From Ichthyophis bannanicus (taxonomy: Eukaryota > Chordata > Amphibia > Gymnophiona > Ichthyophiidae), in contig CM066045.1 of the NCBI GenBank assembly GCA_033557465.1, positions 130,159,596-130,223,595 of the forward strand: a stretch of DNA of 64,000 nt. The letters run 5' to 3'. Made by a program: the position numbers and the translations under genes. This document shows positions 50,697-60,665 of this stretch, piece by piece; the first letter of the stretch is position 1, and each line of letters opens with the position of its first letter. The notes below the pieces were generated by a model. It ran no database searches. It was given only the letters and a program-made list of their open reading frames with translations, and was not told the DNA's origin.

Positions 50697-50821
50697 CCAA
50701 AATTCGCCAGTGCAGATCTAAAAAATTGTGAGCCGCCTGTAAACAATGCTCACGGCCCCTATGATTGAGCATTGTTTACAGGCGGCTCACAATTTTTTAG
50801 ATCTGCACTGGCGAATTTTGG
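50697..50821. repeat. perfect 56-bp palindrome at a PLE junction
   Basis: The left arm 50697-50752 is the exact reverse complement of the right arm 50766-50821, with a 13-nt loop. The right arm is PLE coding sequence in plus orientation, so the left arm is an inverted copy of it. Such inverted partial copies at 5' truncations are typical of PLE insertions. Confidence 0.9.
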
Positions 50822-50958
50822 ATTTTATACCTATTCACCCGCGGGGCGGAGATCGTCTCCAGGCACTTCAAAATCTTGAACAGCGATGGATTTTCCGTTT
50901 GGACTCTGTTAGCCCGAAGGGTATGAATTTACAGGTTGATTGGCACACAGTTTATTAA
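50766..50958 (+). pseudogene. PLE protein C-terminus (GIY-YIG endonuclease end)
   Basis: The frame shows 'AHNFLDLHWRIL', 'HPRGGDRLQALQNLEQRWIF' and 'LDSVSPKGMNLQVDW'. The Glu within 'NLEQRWIF' and the P.G.N signature are the last conserved parts of the PLE GIY-YIG nuclease. The reverse transcriptase and the GIY-YIG motif itself are lost by 5' truncation. It has no function alone. Confidence 0.75.
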
Positions 50959-51173
50959 TTAATTTTTTTCATTTTTTTCATTTTTGTCAATCGCTGTTTT
51001 TAGGGGGCCGAGCTGTCAGCTGTGAACCCCCCCTACTTAATGGTGATTGGTCCCTTTTGCATCAGCTGACATGCTGACTATCTGGCATTCTGGCGGAAGT
51101 CGTTGAGACTGGTTCCTTTAAATGAACGCTGGTTGCTGCCTTCCTGGTTTTACAGGGCTGATGTTACTTTCCA

Positions 51174-51246
51174 CGGCGGTTTTGACCTGAAGCAGGGGAA
51201 ATAAGTTTTTTGATTCCCCGAAACGTGTCACGTCGTCCTTCCGCTG
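51174..51246 (+). ncRNA. hammerhead ribozyme-like motif of the PLE (degenerate)
   Basis: Stem I: 51174-51179 pairs with 51241-51246, and GAC (51184-51186) pairs with GTC (51235-51237). Core CTGAAG(C)A lies at 51187-51194. Stem II is GGGGAA (51195-51200) with TTCCCC (51214-51219). Then GAAA (51220-51223) and a short stem III ACG/CGT with loop TGTCA, ending in GTC with predicted cleavage after 51234. The extra C beside A9 of the core departs from CUGANGA and would weaken or abolish cleavage. PLEs are known to carry such ribozymes. Confidence 0.65.
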
Positions 51247-51469
51247 CTTTGATGTACAGCCTTTTTCACCAACTCAGCTAAGTACTGCATTCTATTGCCT
51301 AATTTTGATAACACAAGGTTTGTGTTTTAATTAATAAAAGGACAGGCCACAACGGCACAAGGTGTGCTTCCTTCTGCTTGGTTGGCGTCTCCGACAAAAA
51401 AATTAGATTTTTGCTGTAAATTTATTAAGCAATACCGGGTTTTTGGATCCCTGATTTTTTGCGGTGTGA

Positions 51470-52330
51470 CTATTAGAATTAGATTGGCAAAGTCAAAATG
51501 TGGAGTTATGGTGGCCTGGATTATGTTGATAAAGTCTTGTGTCGGGGAGGAGTAGCCTAGTGGTTGGGGCAAGGTACTTCAGGCCGGAAGGTCGGGAGTT
51601 CAAATCCCACTAGAGGACAGCAACCTTGGGCCGGAAGGACTGGGGTTTCTAGTCCCACAGATGCTCCTTGTGGTCTTGGGCAAGCCACTTAACCCTCCAT
51701 TGCCCACGTTCCCTGTAAGTATTAGTGTATGTGTCTCATATCCCCACGTGTTAAATGTATCCCCCAACTGTGTTGTGACCGCTTTGATTGAAGGATAAGG
51801 CGGAATACAAAACTGTCTAAATAAATAAATAAAATAAATACTAACGGACGAAGTTGTTTGAGGGTTTTGAGTTTGAAATAAATTTTCTTTATGGTATTGC
51901 TAATGTGAGTTTCCATCGTAAGGTGTGTGTCTAGTATAACGCCTAGATATCTTATTTCGTTTTTTATTTTAATTTCTTGGTTTTGAAGTCTTATGTGTGT
52001 TGGGGGGATATAGGATTTGTTCTTGGTCACGATTAGAACTTCAGTTTTAGTGTGGTTTATGTGGAGGTTTTGTGCTTTTAGCCAGGTTGTAATTTCGTTA
52101 TAGCAGTCCGATAGGAGTTGTAGCGGTAGGTTGGGTATCGTGAATGGAATATACATCATAATATCGTCTGCGTATAGATGATATTTTACTCCAAATTTTT
52201 TGAATATGTTGCAGACTGGTTTTATGTAAATATTGAAAAGCAGAGCTGATAGCGCTGAACCTTGTGGTAATCCAATTTCTTGTTTATATGTGGTTGAGTT
52301 TTGTTTCCCAATTCTTACATTTTGCGTTAC
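51470..52330 (-). mobile_element. L2-like LINE fragment split by a CORE-SINE
   Basis: The minus strand shows 'QNLHINHTKTEVLIVTKNKS', 'KNEIRYLGVILDTHL' and, beyond the SINE, 'DFINIIQATITPHFDFANL'. These correspond to the intact L2 at 47.7-49.5 kb. The YADD region is degraded near 52150-52190. The SINE (51549-51840) is nested inside. Confidence 0.85.
51549..51840 (+). mobile_element. CORE-SINE, full-length, L2-tailed
   Basis: tRNA-like head: A-box region TAGCCTAGTGGTTGGGG and B-box region GAGTTCAAATCCC. A second GTTTCTAGTCCCACAG block follows, then the CORE segment CTTGGGCAAGCCACTTAACC. The 3' tail GATTGAAGGATAAGGCGGAA, TACAAAACTGTC and AAATAAATAAAT is shared with the L2 at 19830-20466. It would be transcribed by RNA polymerase III and mobilised by an L2-type LINE. 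Confidence 0.88.
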
Positions 52331-52757
52331 ATGGACATCAAAGTAAATGCAGTTCTGTTGGGTGGGTGATTGGCAGGGACTACTTTTCTTCTACTATCTG
52401 TAGGACAGCACAAAAGAACTACCTGTTTGTGATGCATGACATGAATGCACTGCTCATTCTTTGAATCTGGTGTTAGGTTTTCTTATTTGTGGCTGTTGTT
52501 AAATACTGTGTAAGCTTCTTAGAGCCTTCGCTCTCCATCCCGAATGGAAAGAAGATTGATTTGCTAGTTCTGCTAGTTATCTTGGATTATTGACTGAGTG
52601 CATTCTCTTCAGGAAAACCTGATATAGTTCTGGGTCTACCTTGTATGTACAGGGCTTGCAGATCTCCCAAGAAAAGACAATGTGATCACTTGATCACTCT
52701 TTCCTGAAAAAATATGTACCAGTTGGTGGCACCCCACAGGCAGAGAAGATGCTGGAT
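52331..52757. other. gene-free stretch
   Basis: No gene or named element is visible. Confidence 0.35.
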
Positions 52758-52760
52758 TAA

Positions 52761-53155
52761 GGTTACCAGATGTCACAGATTTTCAGGGATTGTCCCTGAT
52801 TTTAGAGTTGTCCCTAGCCTCCTACCTGTTTGCCAGAGGGGCTAGAAAAGCATTTTTCAATTCAGTGATTTGAGCATGTCCGTTTTTAGAATTTACATCT
52901 ATTATATTTATATTTTTGCACAGTATGAGGGGAAATGCATCACTGTCTCTCTTTCTATGTCAATTTGTCTGCTTGGAAGTGATATTGTTGCTATCATGAG
53001 ATGTATGTGGGGGGGGGGGGGCAGGTTAATGACTACTCTTCCAACTCCATTCCTTGTTGCTCAAACCTGGAACTAAAGTGTCTCATCCACCCCTCCACCA
53101 CACACACACACGTCAAATAAGTGTCCCGGACCTGCCTGTAAAAAATCTGGTAACC
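52761..53155. mobile_element. PIF/Harbinger-type MITE (395 bp)
   Basis: The ends GGTTACCAGAT and ATCTGGTAACC are perfect 11-bp inverted repeats, flanked by TAA on both sides (52758-52760 and 53156-53158). A 3-bp TWA-like duplication fits PIF/Harbinger. The interior holds a G-run near 53010 and a (CA)n run near 53100. No transposase is present. Confidence 0.8.
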
Positions 53156-53177
53156 TAATGTTGGATGTGCATTAGGC

Positions 53178-53512
53178 CAGTGCAACTCAAATCAGTCTTG
53201 GAGTATTCCCTAGCCCAGTGATAGGCCCAGAGGGCCAGGTTTTTATGATATCCATAATGAATTTGCATGAGAAATTAGCATACAGTAGAGGTTGAAAGCA
53301 TGCAAATCTCTCTCGTACTCATGCATATTCACTATTTTATTTATTTAGCTGGTTTTGTTTACCGCCTTTCAGAGTGTCAAAGCGGTTTACAACTAACAGT
53401 TGAACACAATGTACATTGAACATGTTGCAGAAAGTCAAGCAATAACCCAAAACATTAATATCTTGAATATCTGACCCACTGGTGGCCCTCCTGGACTGAG
53501 TGAACACCAAGA
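53178..53512. mobile_element. hAT MITE remnant interrupted by an L2-type tail
   Basis: The arms carry ATGATATCCATAATGAATTT and TCATGCATATTCAC, as in the other palindromic MITEs. The centre holds ATTTTATTTATTTAGCTGG, ACCGCCTTTCAGAGTG and AAGCGGTTTACAACT, a minus-oriented L2 tail. The ends are diverged. Confidence 0.6.
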
Positions 53513-54920
53513 CCCTTGCAGGTCTGGCTTTCTGGATGTTCCCAATAAAAATGTATGAAATAAATACAGTATGCTCATTCACTGTCACCAGAACTGGTCT
53601 TTTCCTGGCAAAGCTTAAGGATCATAGTCCCAGGAGATTTTATCCCAGTATCAGCAGAGTGACCCTAGACAATTTAAGCTGCTCCATTAGCGAAGGATGG
53701 TGACCATTGAGCTATGAAATGAGACAGAAATGGATGAAGTATCTGCTTTATTTAAAATCTTATATACTGCGGTTACTAACATATGTTCAATTTGGTGCTT
53801 GCTGATCCAGAATGAAAAGGAGAATTCATTTTTTTCCCAATTCTCTTTATTAAGTATGAATATTACAACACCTGTAACACCGGCCAGACCACATAATACT
53901 GAAACAAAGAGCACTACCAGTACGTACAGTATTTTCACTTCCCATTTTATAACACCCCTTCCCCCCCCCCCTGTCCACATCTCCCCCACCTCTCCTCCCT
54001 CACAGGAGAAATGACACTCACTATCACTTTCATATCCTCATCACCACAATCACATATTTAACACCAAACATTTCACTCATTGAAATAAGTAGTCCCAGTA
54101 TGGTCCTATACCTCTTGGAATAATTTCCACCACTCTGGTTTTATTTCCACCACACATCAAACTTTGTTTTAAAATAATAATGTTTTCCTTAGAGAGCTGC
54201 AGCTCTGTAGCTTAATAAAAAGGAAAGTATTGAAGGCTGAGTGTGCAATGACAGTATGTTTTCTTTAAGGGGAAATAAAACCTTCAAGGTAAACATCATA
54301 AAACTGAAGTCACTCTGGTTAATCAGGGAGCTAGAGGACATGGACATGGAGAGACAATAGGATGACAGAGGGGAATGCTAGGCATGGGGGAGGGGGAACT
54401 GGGGATGCCGAGAGGGGGAACTAGGGAGACAGAGGAGACACAGAAGAAATGCTGGATATTGTGAGGGGGGAGAGAAATGCTTGATAGGAAGAGGGGAGAA
54501 GCGAGAGAAGAGAGTATGAGCCCCAAAATAGGTTTGGGAATCACTGTGTTAATAAAATACTTCCTAATTTGAGGCAGTAAATTGGGGAAATTTACTATGC
54601 CTTAAAATGCAAATTTAGAAATTCTTTGCCAACAAAAAGCTCAAAATCAAAATCCCCCTGATCTTGTTGTTTGGGATGCGCCAGAGTCACTGGCCCCTTG
54701 CATGTGATCCCTGGGTCTTTTGCTGGTAGAAATGGGATGCACCTTTTTGGTCCTAATCTCCTCACAGATGAGAAACAGTTCCTAGGGCAGTTGTGCTCTC
54801 TGGCAGTCCTGGCCCAAATCTCTGGAACCTTCTGCTCCTGAGATTTCCTCTTGGCTATACTTTCAGTGCAGATGAGCATGCATGTTATGTGCTACTAGAG
54901 CAGCCGGGTTAGTGCATATA
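53513..54920. other. gene-free stretch
   Basis: A purine-rich tract lies at 54330-54530 and a C-run near 53960. Short ORFs lack domains. No gene is supported. Confidence 0.4.
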
Positions 54921-55682
54921 CAGTCAAACCTCGGTTTTCGTATGCCCTGGTTTTCGTACGATTCGGTTTTCGTTGACTTTTTTCATCAAGATTTTGTTCC
55001 GGTTTTCGTACATTGTCTCGGTTTTCGTACAGTTGAAAATGGAGCACCATCTTGTGGCCAGAAGTGGGATTTTCTTTATTTTGATTTTCTTGCTGATTGA
55101 CTGTCTTCCATATTTATTGGCGCTTCTCTTTTACAAGGCAGGCTGGAGCCCCGATTGTGCAGACGGCCAAGATGGCTGTTCCCGCCTCCGCTTCTGGTGG
55201 TGATTGCTCGATCCCTGGAGGGGAGAGCAGCTGGAGCTGTCTGGAGTGTGTCCCTCTCCCAGCGCCCGATGGCGCTTCTCTTTTACAAGGCAGGCTGGAG
55301 CCCCAATTGGGCAGCCGGCCAAGATGGCTGTTCCCGCCTCCGCTTCTGGTGGTGATTGCTCGATCCCCGGAGGGGAGAGCAGCTGGAGCTGGCTGGAGTG
55401 CGTCCCATATGCCAACAAAAGTCTTCAATAAAGGTAAAAGTGATGTTACATGCTCATTTATCCATTTCATTAGTCATTTATATGTATTTCTCATTGTTTT
55501 CTGTATGTAAAAATATAGTTATTCTCTATAAAATGTATTTTTTGTCAATATTTTTGGGTGTCTGGAACGGATTAATTGAATTTACATTATTTCTTATGGG
55601 AAATCTTGCTTCGGTTTTAGTCCGTTTCGGTTTTAGTCAGACTTTTTTGAACGGATTAATCATGAAAACCGAGGTTTAACTG
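54921..55682. mobile_element. pogo/Tigger-like MITE with internal duplication
   Basis: The ends CAGTCAAACCTCGGTTTTCG and AAAACCGAGGTTTAACTG form inverted repeats, flanked by TA (54919-54920 and 55683-55684). TA target duplications and CAGT ends fit the pogo branch of Tc1/mariner. GGTTTTCGTA is repeated several times at the left. No transposase is present; the ORFs come from the duplicated GC-rich centre. Confidence 0.85.
55119..55409. repeat. tandem duplication, period 152 bp
   Basis: Two copies (55119-55270 and 55271-55409) start GGCGCTTCTCTTTTACAAGG and include CCAAGATGGCTGTTCCCGCC. They differ at only a few positions. Parallel ORFs in several frames arise from the duplication. Confidence 0.9.
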
Positions 55683-55684
55683 TA

Positions 55685-56344
55685 GATTTTGTACGTGTGA
55701 GTGAGTGTGTGTGTATATTTGTTTTATGGCAGTATTAATGTTTGTGTGTGTGTCTGGTGCTTTTTCTGTCCTGTTTGTCTCTTTGCCCAAGCCTTGTTGA
55801 CATTTGCTTTTGTTTCTTTAGGGTGGATTTGCTTTCTCTGTGAGTAGAATCTTAACACCGGAATAAAGCAGGTGCCAGCAGTAATAATTTTATAATGACT
55901 GGCACTAAGTTCAAAACACGGGGCTATAATCTGTCCGAGTGGTGCCCTTGACTTAACTGAAGTAATCAATTGTGTAATTTTCTTTAGTCTGAGTGACTGA
56001 AGACCATCATGATTCTCATCAACGCAGTTTTCACTTCTTCATATTTTCTAATTGACATACATTTGGGTCATATAGATGTTGGAAGGGTAAAGGTGAGGGT
56101 GGTTGTCTTATGATATAGGATGGGGATGATATGCAGTTGATGGCAATCAGGGGAAGGTGCTGAGATAAATAGACGAGCTTGCATGTTAGGACTTTTTGTA
56201 TGTTTTAAAAAGTTTTGTTTTGTTTTGTTTTGTTTTAATTTGGGAGCCATTTTGATAACTGAGAAAAAATGGCATAAACTTTAACATTTCCTATAACGGT
56301 GACTAGAGGGCTTGAGAAAAAGGTTTGCAGATTCATCAGCTAAT
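55685..56344. other. gene-free stretch with microsatellites
   Basis: A GT-rich run lies near 55695-55755 and a (GTTTT)n run near 56213-56236. No gene is visible. Confidence 0.45.
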
Positions 56345-56353
56345 GATTCAGAC

Positions 56354-56586
56354 TAGGGGTGTCCAGCTCTAGTCCTGGAGAGCCACAATCCAGCTTGGTT
56401 TTCAGGCTGTCCCTAATACATATTCATATGAGAGTTTGCATACAATGGGGGCAGTGCACAAGAAAATAAGATCTGCCATACTGGGTGAGATGATGCATAC
56501 TAAGTATACCTCGTGCATATTCATTAGGGACATCCTGAACACCAGGCTGGATTGTGGCCCTTCAAGTCTGGAGTTTGGACACCCCT
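56354..56586. mobile_element. palindromic hAT MITE with a CR1 scrap
   Basis: The ends TAGGGGTGTCCA and TGGACACCCCT are inverted repeats with inner arms CCTAATACATATTCATATGA and TGCATATTCATTAGGGACAT. The 9-bp GATTCAGAC occurs on both sides (56345-56353 and 56587-56595). The centre includes AAATAAGATCTGCCATACTG, a fragment of the CR1 family A end. Confidence 0.85.
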
Positions 56587-56595
56587 GATTCAGAC

Positions 56596-57861
56596 TATGG
56601 TGCAATGATTTACATTAACTGTACCTACAGATACGAGTGCGCCTCGGCATGAGGTTGAGATGTGTGAATCCCCTTTCTAGATGTCTCGTGATATAAGCTT
56701 GGTGTGCCATCAGTAGAGGTTTTACTAGAGCAGCATCCACTTTTATAGCCCACCATATGGCCAGGGAATATTTCATTATCAGCCATTCCAGCTTTTACGT
56801 TGAATTTAATTAGGCACACTTGAGAGGGTTTTTTTAGCATCCCAAAGTATAGCTAAGGGCATCTTAACCATTCAGGTGTAACTAATTATACTCCGAGAAA
56901 AAACTGGAAGAATACAGACTGCTATGCAACGGGAGTCTTAAACTGTTCACTGCATGTGACCACATTGCAATAGAGGTAACATAAAGGTCGCATTTAGGAT
57001 AAGCTTTCCGAGCACACTGAAACCTAATGGGATCAGCTTGTGAGCCACATGTTTACTGGGCTGAGAAACTCACTGTAGCTGATGTCCTAGTAGAGTGACC
57101 CAACATTAAACTGCTCTACTCAATTGATTTTAGTGTAGTATAGTTGCAGCCCGTTTTGAGGTTTGCAAAGTCCTTTGTGAATCAGGTGGAGGATACAAAT
57201 AAAAGCAAACTTCTTTTCTTGGGAAAACTGAATCTCACTAGCCCTCAGGTTTATTACAAGTCGTATCTTCCTTCCACCCAAAAGTGGCATACAACACTTG
57301 CTCTTTCTAGGAATGGTGGTACTATCCCAGTACTGTGGAAGCTGGCACAGGTCATCCGTGCAAAAAAAAGTATGATTTAGTAATGCCATGATGGATATAA
57401 TTTCTGCATTAGATGATTGGGTATCAACATGATTATTTTCTCCAGTAATTAGCCACGCTTGATCTACACTCTATTTTCTATTTAGTAACTGTATGCTGTT
57501 TATCTATTTTTTGTTGAAACCTAAAGGGCATTTTATTTCAATTTGCAGATCTTGTAATCTCCTTAAGCTTTAATTATACTTTAAATAATAATTAATTTTT
57601 AACTCAACCATAATCTTTTACTTAGTTATGCTAATACCCAAGCAGAATGCAGAATGGCCAAGCAGTATTCCATCTGCTGAAATCAGATAAAGCAACATTT
57701 TGAGGTCTCCCTATGACCTTGCTGTATTAGCCTTCTATGAGAGTGTACTGCTTTGCTGCGAGGATGGTTGATTCTTAAAGTAGCCTGCTGGTGGAAATGG
57801 TGGCAACCAAAGCCATGATAGTTTGTGCTATTAGAGGTAACAGCTAGAAGACAGAAAGATA
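56596..57861. other. gene-free stretch
   Basis: No gene, RNA or named repeat is visible. It is AT-rich, especially at 57440-57620. Confidence 0.4.
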
Positions 57862-58392
57862 ACATAAGAACATAAGATATGCTATACTGGGTCATACCAA
57901 GGTCCATCAAGCCCAGTATTCTATTTCCAACAGTGGCCAATCTAGGTCATATGTACCTAGCAGTTTCCCCAAGGGACACAGGTTCCACAATGCTTGTATT
58001 GGTTCCCTTCTTAATAATGGTTTATGGACCTTTCCTCCAGGAACTTGTCCAAACCTTTTTTAAACCCAGCTACACTAACAGCCTTTACTACATCCTCCGG
58101 TAACAAATTCCAGAGTTTGATTACACGTTGAGTGAAAAAATATTTTCTTTTATTAGTCTTAAATAGTTTACCCTGTAGCTTCATTGCATGTCCCCTAGTC
58201 TTTCTATATTCTGATAAGGTAAACAATTGATCTACGTTTACCCGTTCCACTCCGTTCATTAATTTATAGACTTCTGTCATATCTCCCCTCAGCCGTCTCT
58301 TTTCCAGGTTAAAGAGCCCTAACCTTTTTAGCCTTTCTTCATAGGAGTATCCTTCCATCCCCTTTACCATTTTGGTGGCTCTTCTCTGAACC
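57862..58392 (-). mobile_element. CR1 LINE 3' end (family A)
   Basis: The minus frame (58011-58370) gives '[20 protein letters not shown]', '[17 protein letters not shown]' and '[20 protein letters not shown]', followed by the 3' end TTGGTATGACCCAGTATAGC and CTTATGTTCTTATG. The C-terminal frame is uninterrupted but 5'-truncated. Confidence 0.88.
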
Positions 58393-58597
58393 TATGTGCC
58401 TAGCAGTGTAGAGGGTGGTTGTAGGACTAGGAATAGGTTTGAGGGTCCAAGTTGAGGACATCTGTGTGCTAGGGGAGTTAGTATTGGTTTGAACAATGGG
58501 AAGTTGTGGACTTATGTAGCACCACAAGCAATGTCTAACCTCAATGAGTTCTCTAGAGTCACAGAATGGGAGAAAACAGAGGGATTAACAGTAATAT

Positions 58598-58728
58598 ATG
58601 ATGACAGAAAAAGACCATTTGGCCCATCCAGGATGCCAAACTATTTACGCTCTTTCTCTTGGTACATGAGAAAGAGCGTAAATAGTTTGGCATCCTGGAT
58701 GGGCCAAATGGTCTTTTTCTGTCATCAT
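58598..58728. repeat. perfect 61-bp hairpin carrying a CR1 tail
   Basis: The left arm 58598-58658 is the exact reverse complement of 58668-58728, with a 9-nt loop TTGGTACAT. The outer part of the arms is the CR1 family B tail (ATGATGACAGAAAAAGACCA), so a CR1 3' end is present twice, head to head. Confidence 0.9.
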
Positions 58729-58733
58729 GTTGT

Positions 58734-59125
58734 TGTTGTTAAGTGCCGTCGAGTCGGAGTCGACTCATGGCGACCCTCTGGATAGCTATCCTAAATTGTG
58801 TTCGGTCTTCAGTCAGGCGGCTCATTGTTGACAGACTGGTACCTGTAGCTGCTGTTATTGTAGCAATCCATCTCATTGCTGGCCTTCCTCTTTTGCGTTG
58901 ACCTTCTATCTTGCCAAGCATGATGTCTTTCTCTAATGATCTCTCTCTTCGCATGATGTGTCCGAAGTATGAAAGTCGAAGTCTTGTCATCTGAGCTTCT
59001 AAAGAAAGCTTAGGTTTGATCTCTTCTAGTACCGACTGGTTTGTTCTTCGGGCAGTCCATGGTATACACAGTATTCGCCGCCAGCACCATAATTCAAAGG
59101 CATCAATTACTGTTACTGTTAATCC
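58734..59125 (-). mobile_element. RTE/BovB-like LINE 3' end
   Basis: The minus frame gives 'IDAFELWCWRRILCIPW', 'RLRLSYFGHIMRRERSLEKD', 'GQRKRGRPAMRWI' and 'RVAMSRLRLDGT', the C-terminus of RTE-BovB ORF. The 3' end is GACTCCGACTCGACGGCACT, TAACAACAACAACA. It is 5'-truncated at the foldback arm. Confidence 0.88.
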
Positions 59126-59198
59126 CTCTGTTTTCTCCCATTCTGTGACTCTAGAGAACTCATTGAGGTTAGACATTGCTTGTGGTGCTACACAAATA

Positions 59199-60172
59199 CG
59201 TAGTAGTAATTAGTAGCAGGGTAAAGTGGAGCCCAGGAGTTCTTATTCAAATGTAGGTAGCTTGCTTCCACTTTCTTCAAATAAACCAATAAATGTTCCA
59301 CGTTTGAATCTTGTGTATCCAAAAACACTTCAAGTTTTGGTGGGGTCCTTGGGTGATGCTTCGGCAAGCTTTGTGTTGTTGGATATGTGTTTGATTTGGC
59401 GTATGGGTAGAGCTCGAGTTACTGAGGCTGAGCCCATGGGAAAAAGTCCCAGATTGGATATAGACAGTGCTAAGATTTAGACCCTAATCCAGAATGAATC
59501 AGGAGCAGAGCAGAAAGGTGGCACCGAGAATCAATCCATACTGTTGCTCCTATGGGAGATCTAGTAACGAAGTCTTGGCAGAAATGGATGACCTTGACTT
59601 TATATGGGCATTACAAACCTTTTCCAATGCATTACTGATTTGTTCACTCTTTTTCCTGACAGCAGAAATACCTGTCCGCACTGAAAATGTAGCTTGGCTT
59701 CTGTTTCTTGAGGCAATTCATGTTTTCCCCTACATTTTTATTTAACTAATTACCACAACTTGCCTTGAATGAGTTGTCTTTCAAGATAATTTCTTGTGCT
59801 CCACATTTCTGACAATTATTCTCCAGGAAATTGTTAAAAACAATAATTTCCTTTTCAAGTTATAGTGCATTTTGCATCCCTGTCTGCGTACATAATGAAA
59901 CGGGAGTAGAACTCTATAGAAATTAGGGGTATGGGAGAGGAGAGCGAAAAACGAATTTAGAAATTGTCCTCGTAATCTTTTTTCAGGGGTGATGTTCTTT
60001 CCATCTCAACTGCGTTAAATGTGTTCAATAAATTGTAGAGATTTAAAAAAAAATAAAAAAATAAAGCTTAAAGTTAGCAACAGTGTAATAGCAGAGGAAA
60101 ATGCTTGCAAGACACTCTTTATATTTATGAAAAGATTTAATATACCACCATTTGTGGTGACATCATAGTGAC
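59199..60172. other. gene-free stretch
   Basis: Short ORFs without domains and an A-rich run near 60040-60065. No gene is visible. Confidence 0.4.
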
Positions 60173-60396
60173 GGAGTAGCCTAGTTGTTAGAGCGAAAAC
60201 CTACTATCCAGGAGATCTGGGTTCAATTCCCACTGGCATATCTTGTGGCCTTGGGCAAGGCACTTTACCCTCCATTGCCTCAGAAGAAAAAGCCAGGCAA
60301 TCTACTTCCAGTCATACCTTGCCAAGAAAACCCAGGAGCTTCTTGGTCTCCAAGAGTCAGCAATGACATGAAGGCACTTAAAAAAAAAAAAAAAAA
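60173..60396 (+). mobile_element. CORE-SINE with RTE/BovB-type tail
   Basis: tRNA-like head: A box within TAGCCTAGTTGTTAGAG, B box GGTTCAATTCC (60220-60230). The CORE segment is CTTGGGCAAGGCACTTTACC. The 3' part contains GAGTCAGCAATGACATGAAG, GCACTTA, an A-run and CAACAAC, similar to the BovB end GAC(G)GCACTTAACAACAAC at 58.73 kb. It is a pol III retroposon probably mobilised by the RTE element. Confidence 0.85.
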
Positions 60397-60404
60397 CAAC
60401 AACT

Positions 60405-60665
60405 TCTACAGCTTCCCCTTCTTTGAAAAAGATTGGTTTATTCATTAATACTCTTTAAGCATTTAAAACATCTGTATCATATCCTCCCTGTCTCTCCTCT
60501 CCTCTAGGGTATACATATTTAAGTCTTCAAGTCTTTTCTGATATACCTTCTGCACAGGCCCCATATCATCTTGGTTGCCTTTCTCTGAACCATTTTTAGT
60601 CTTTTAATATCCTTTGTAAGGTGTGGTCTTCAAAAATGAACACAATACTCCAAGTGAGACCTTAT
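60405..60665 (-). mobile_element. CR1-like fragment
   Basis: On the minus strand, blocks equal to 'VFIFEDHTLQRILKD', 'MVQRKATKMIWGLC' and 'EDLKIYTLEERR' can be read with small corrections. This is a CR1 C-terminal region. It is diverged and truncated. Confidence 0.6.

Larger units (their letters stand above)
50766..51400 (+). mobile_element. Penelope-like element 3' end
   Basis: The coding end (to TAA 50956-50958) is followed by a 3' region containing the hammerhead-like fold at 51174-51246 and ending near 51330-51400. It is 5'-truncated at the palindrome. It is related to the PLE at 12354-14460 (shared 'W.F.L....P.G.N' end and CGAAACGTG block). Confidence 0.8.
58513..59198. repeat. nested foldback around a BovB-like 3' end
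   Basis: The left arm at about 58513-58595 (GTAGCACCACAAGCAATGTC ... GGATTAACAGTAA) is inverted at about 59110-59198. Between the arms lie a second perfect hairpin (58598-58728) and a minus-oriented RTE/BovB 3' end (58734-59125). Few differences separate the arms, so the structure is recent or maintained. Confidence 0.8.

Noticed and set aside
51549..51620. tRNA gene
   Set aside because: Same reason: it is the head of a CORE-SINE nested in an L2 copy.
55097..55510. Parallel ORFs of 75-137 aa in several frames
   Set aside because: They come from the 152-bp duplication inside a pogo-like MITE; frames on both strands look alike and no family is recognised.
60173..60240. tRNA gene
   Set aside because: A and B boxes belong to a SINE head; the CORE segment and LINE-type tail follow, and no cloverleaf was evident.
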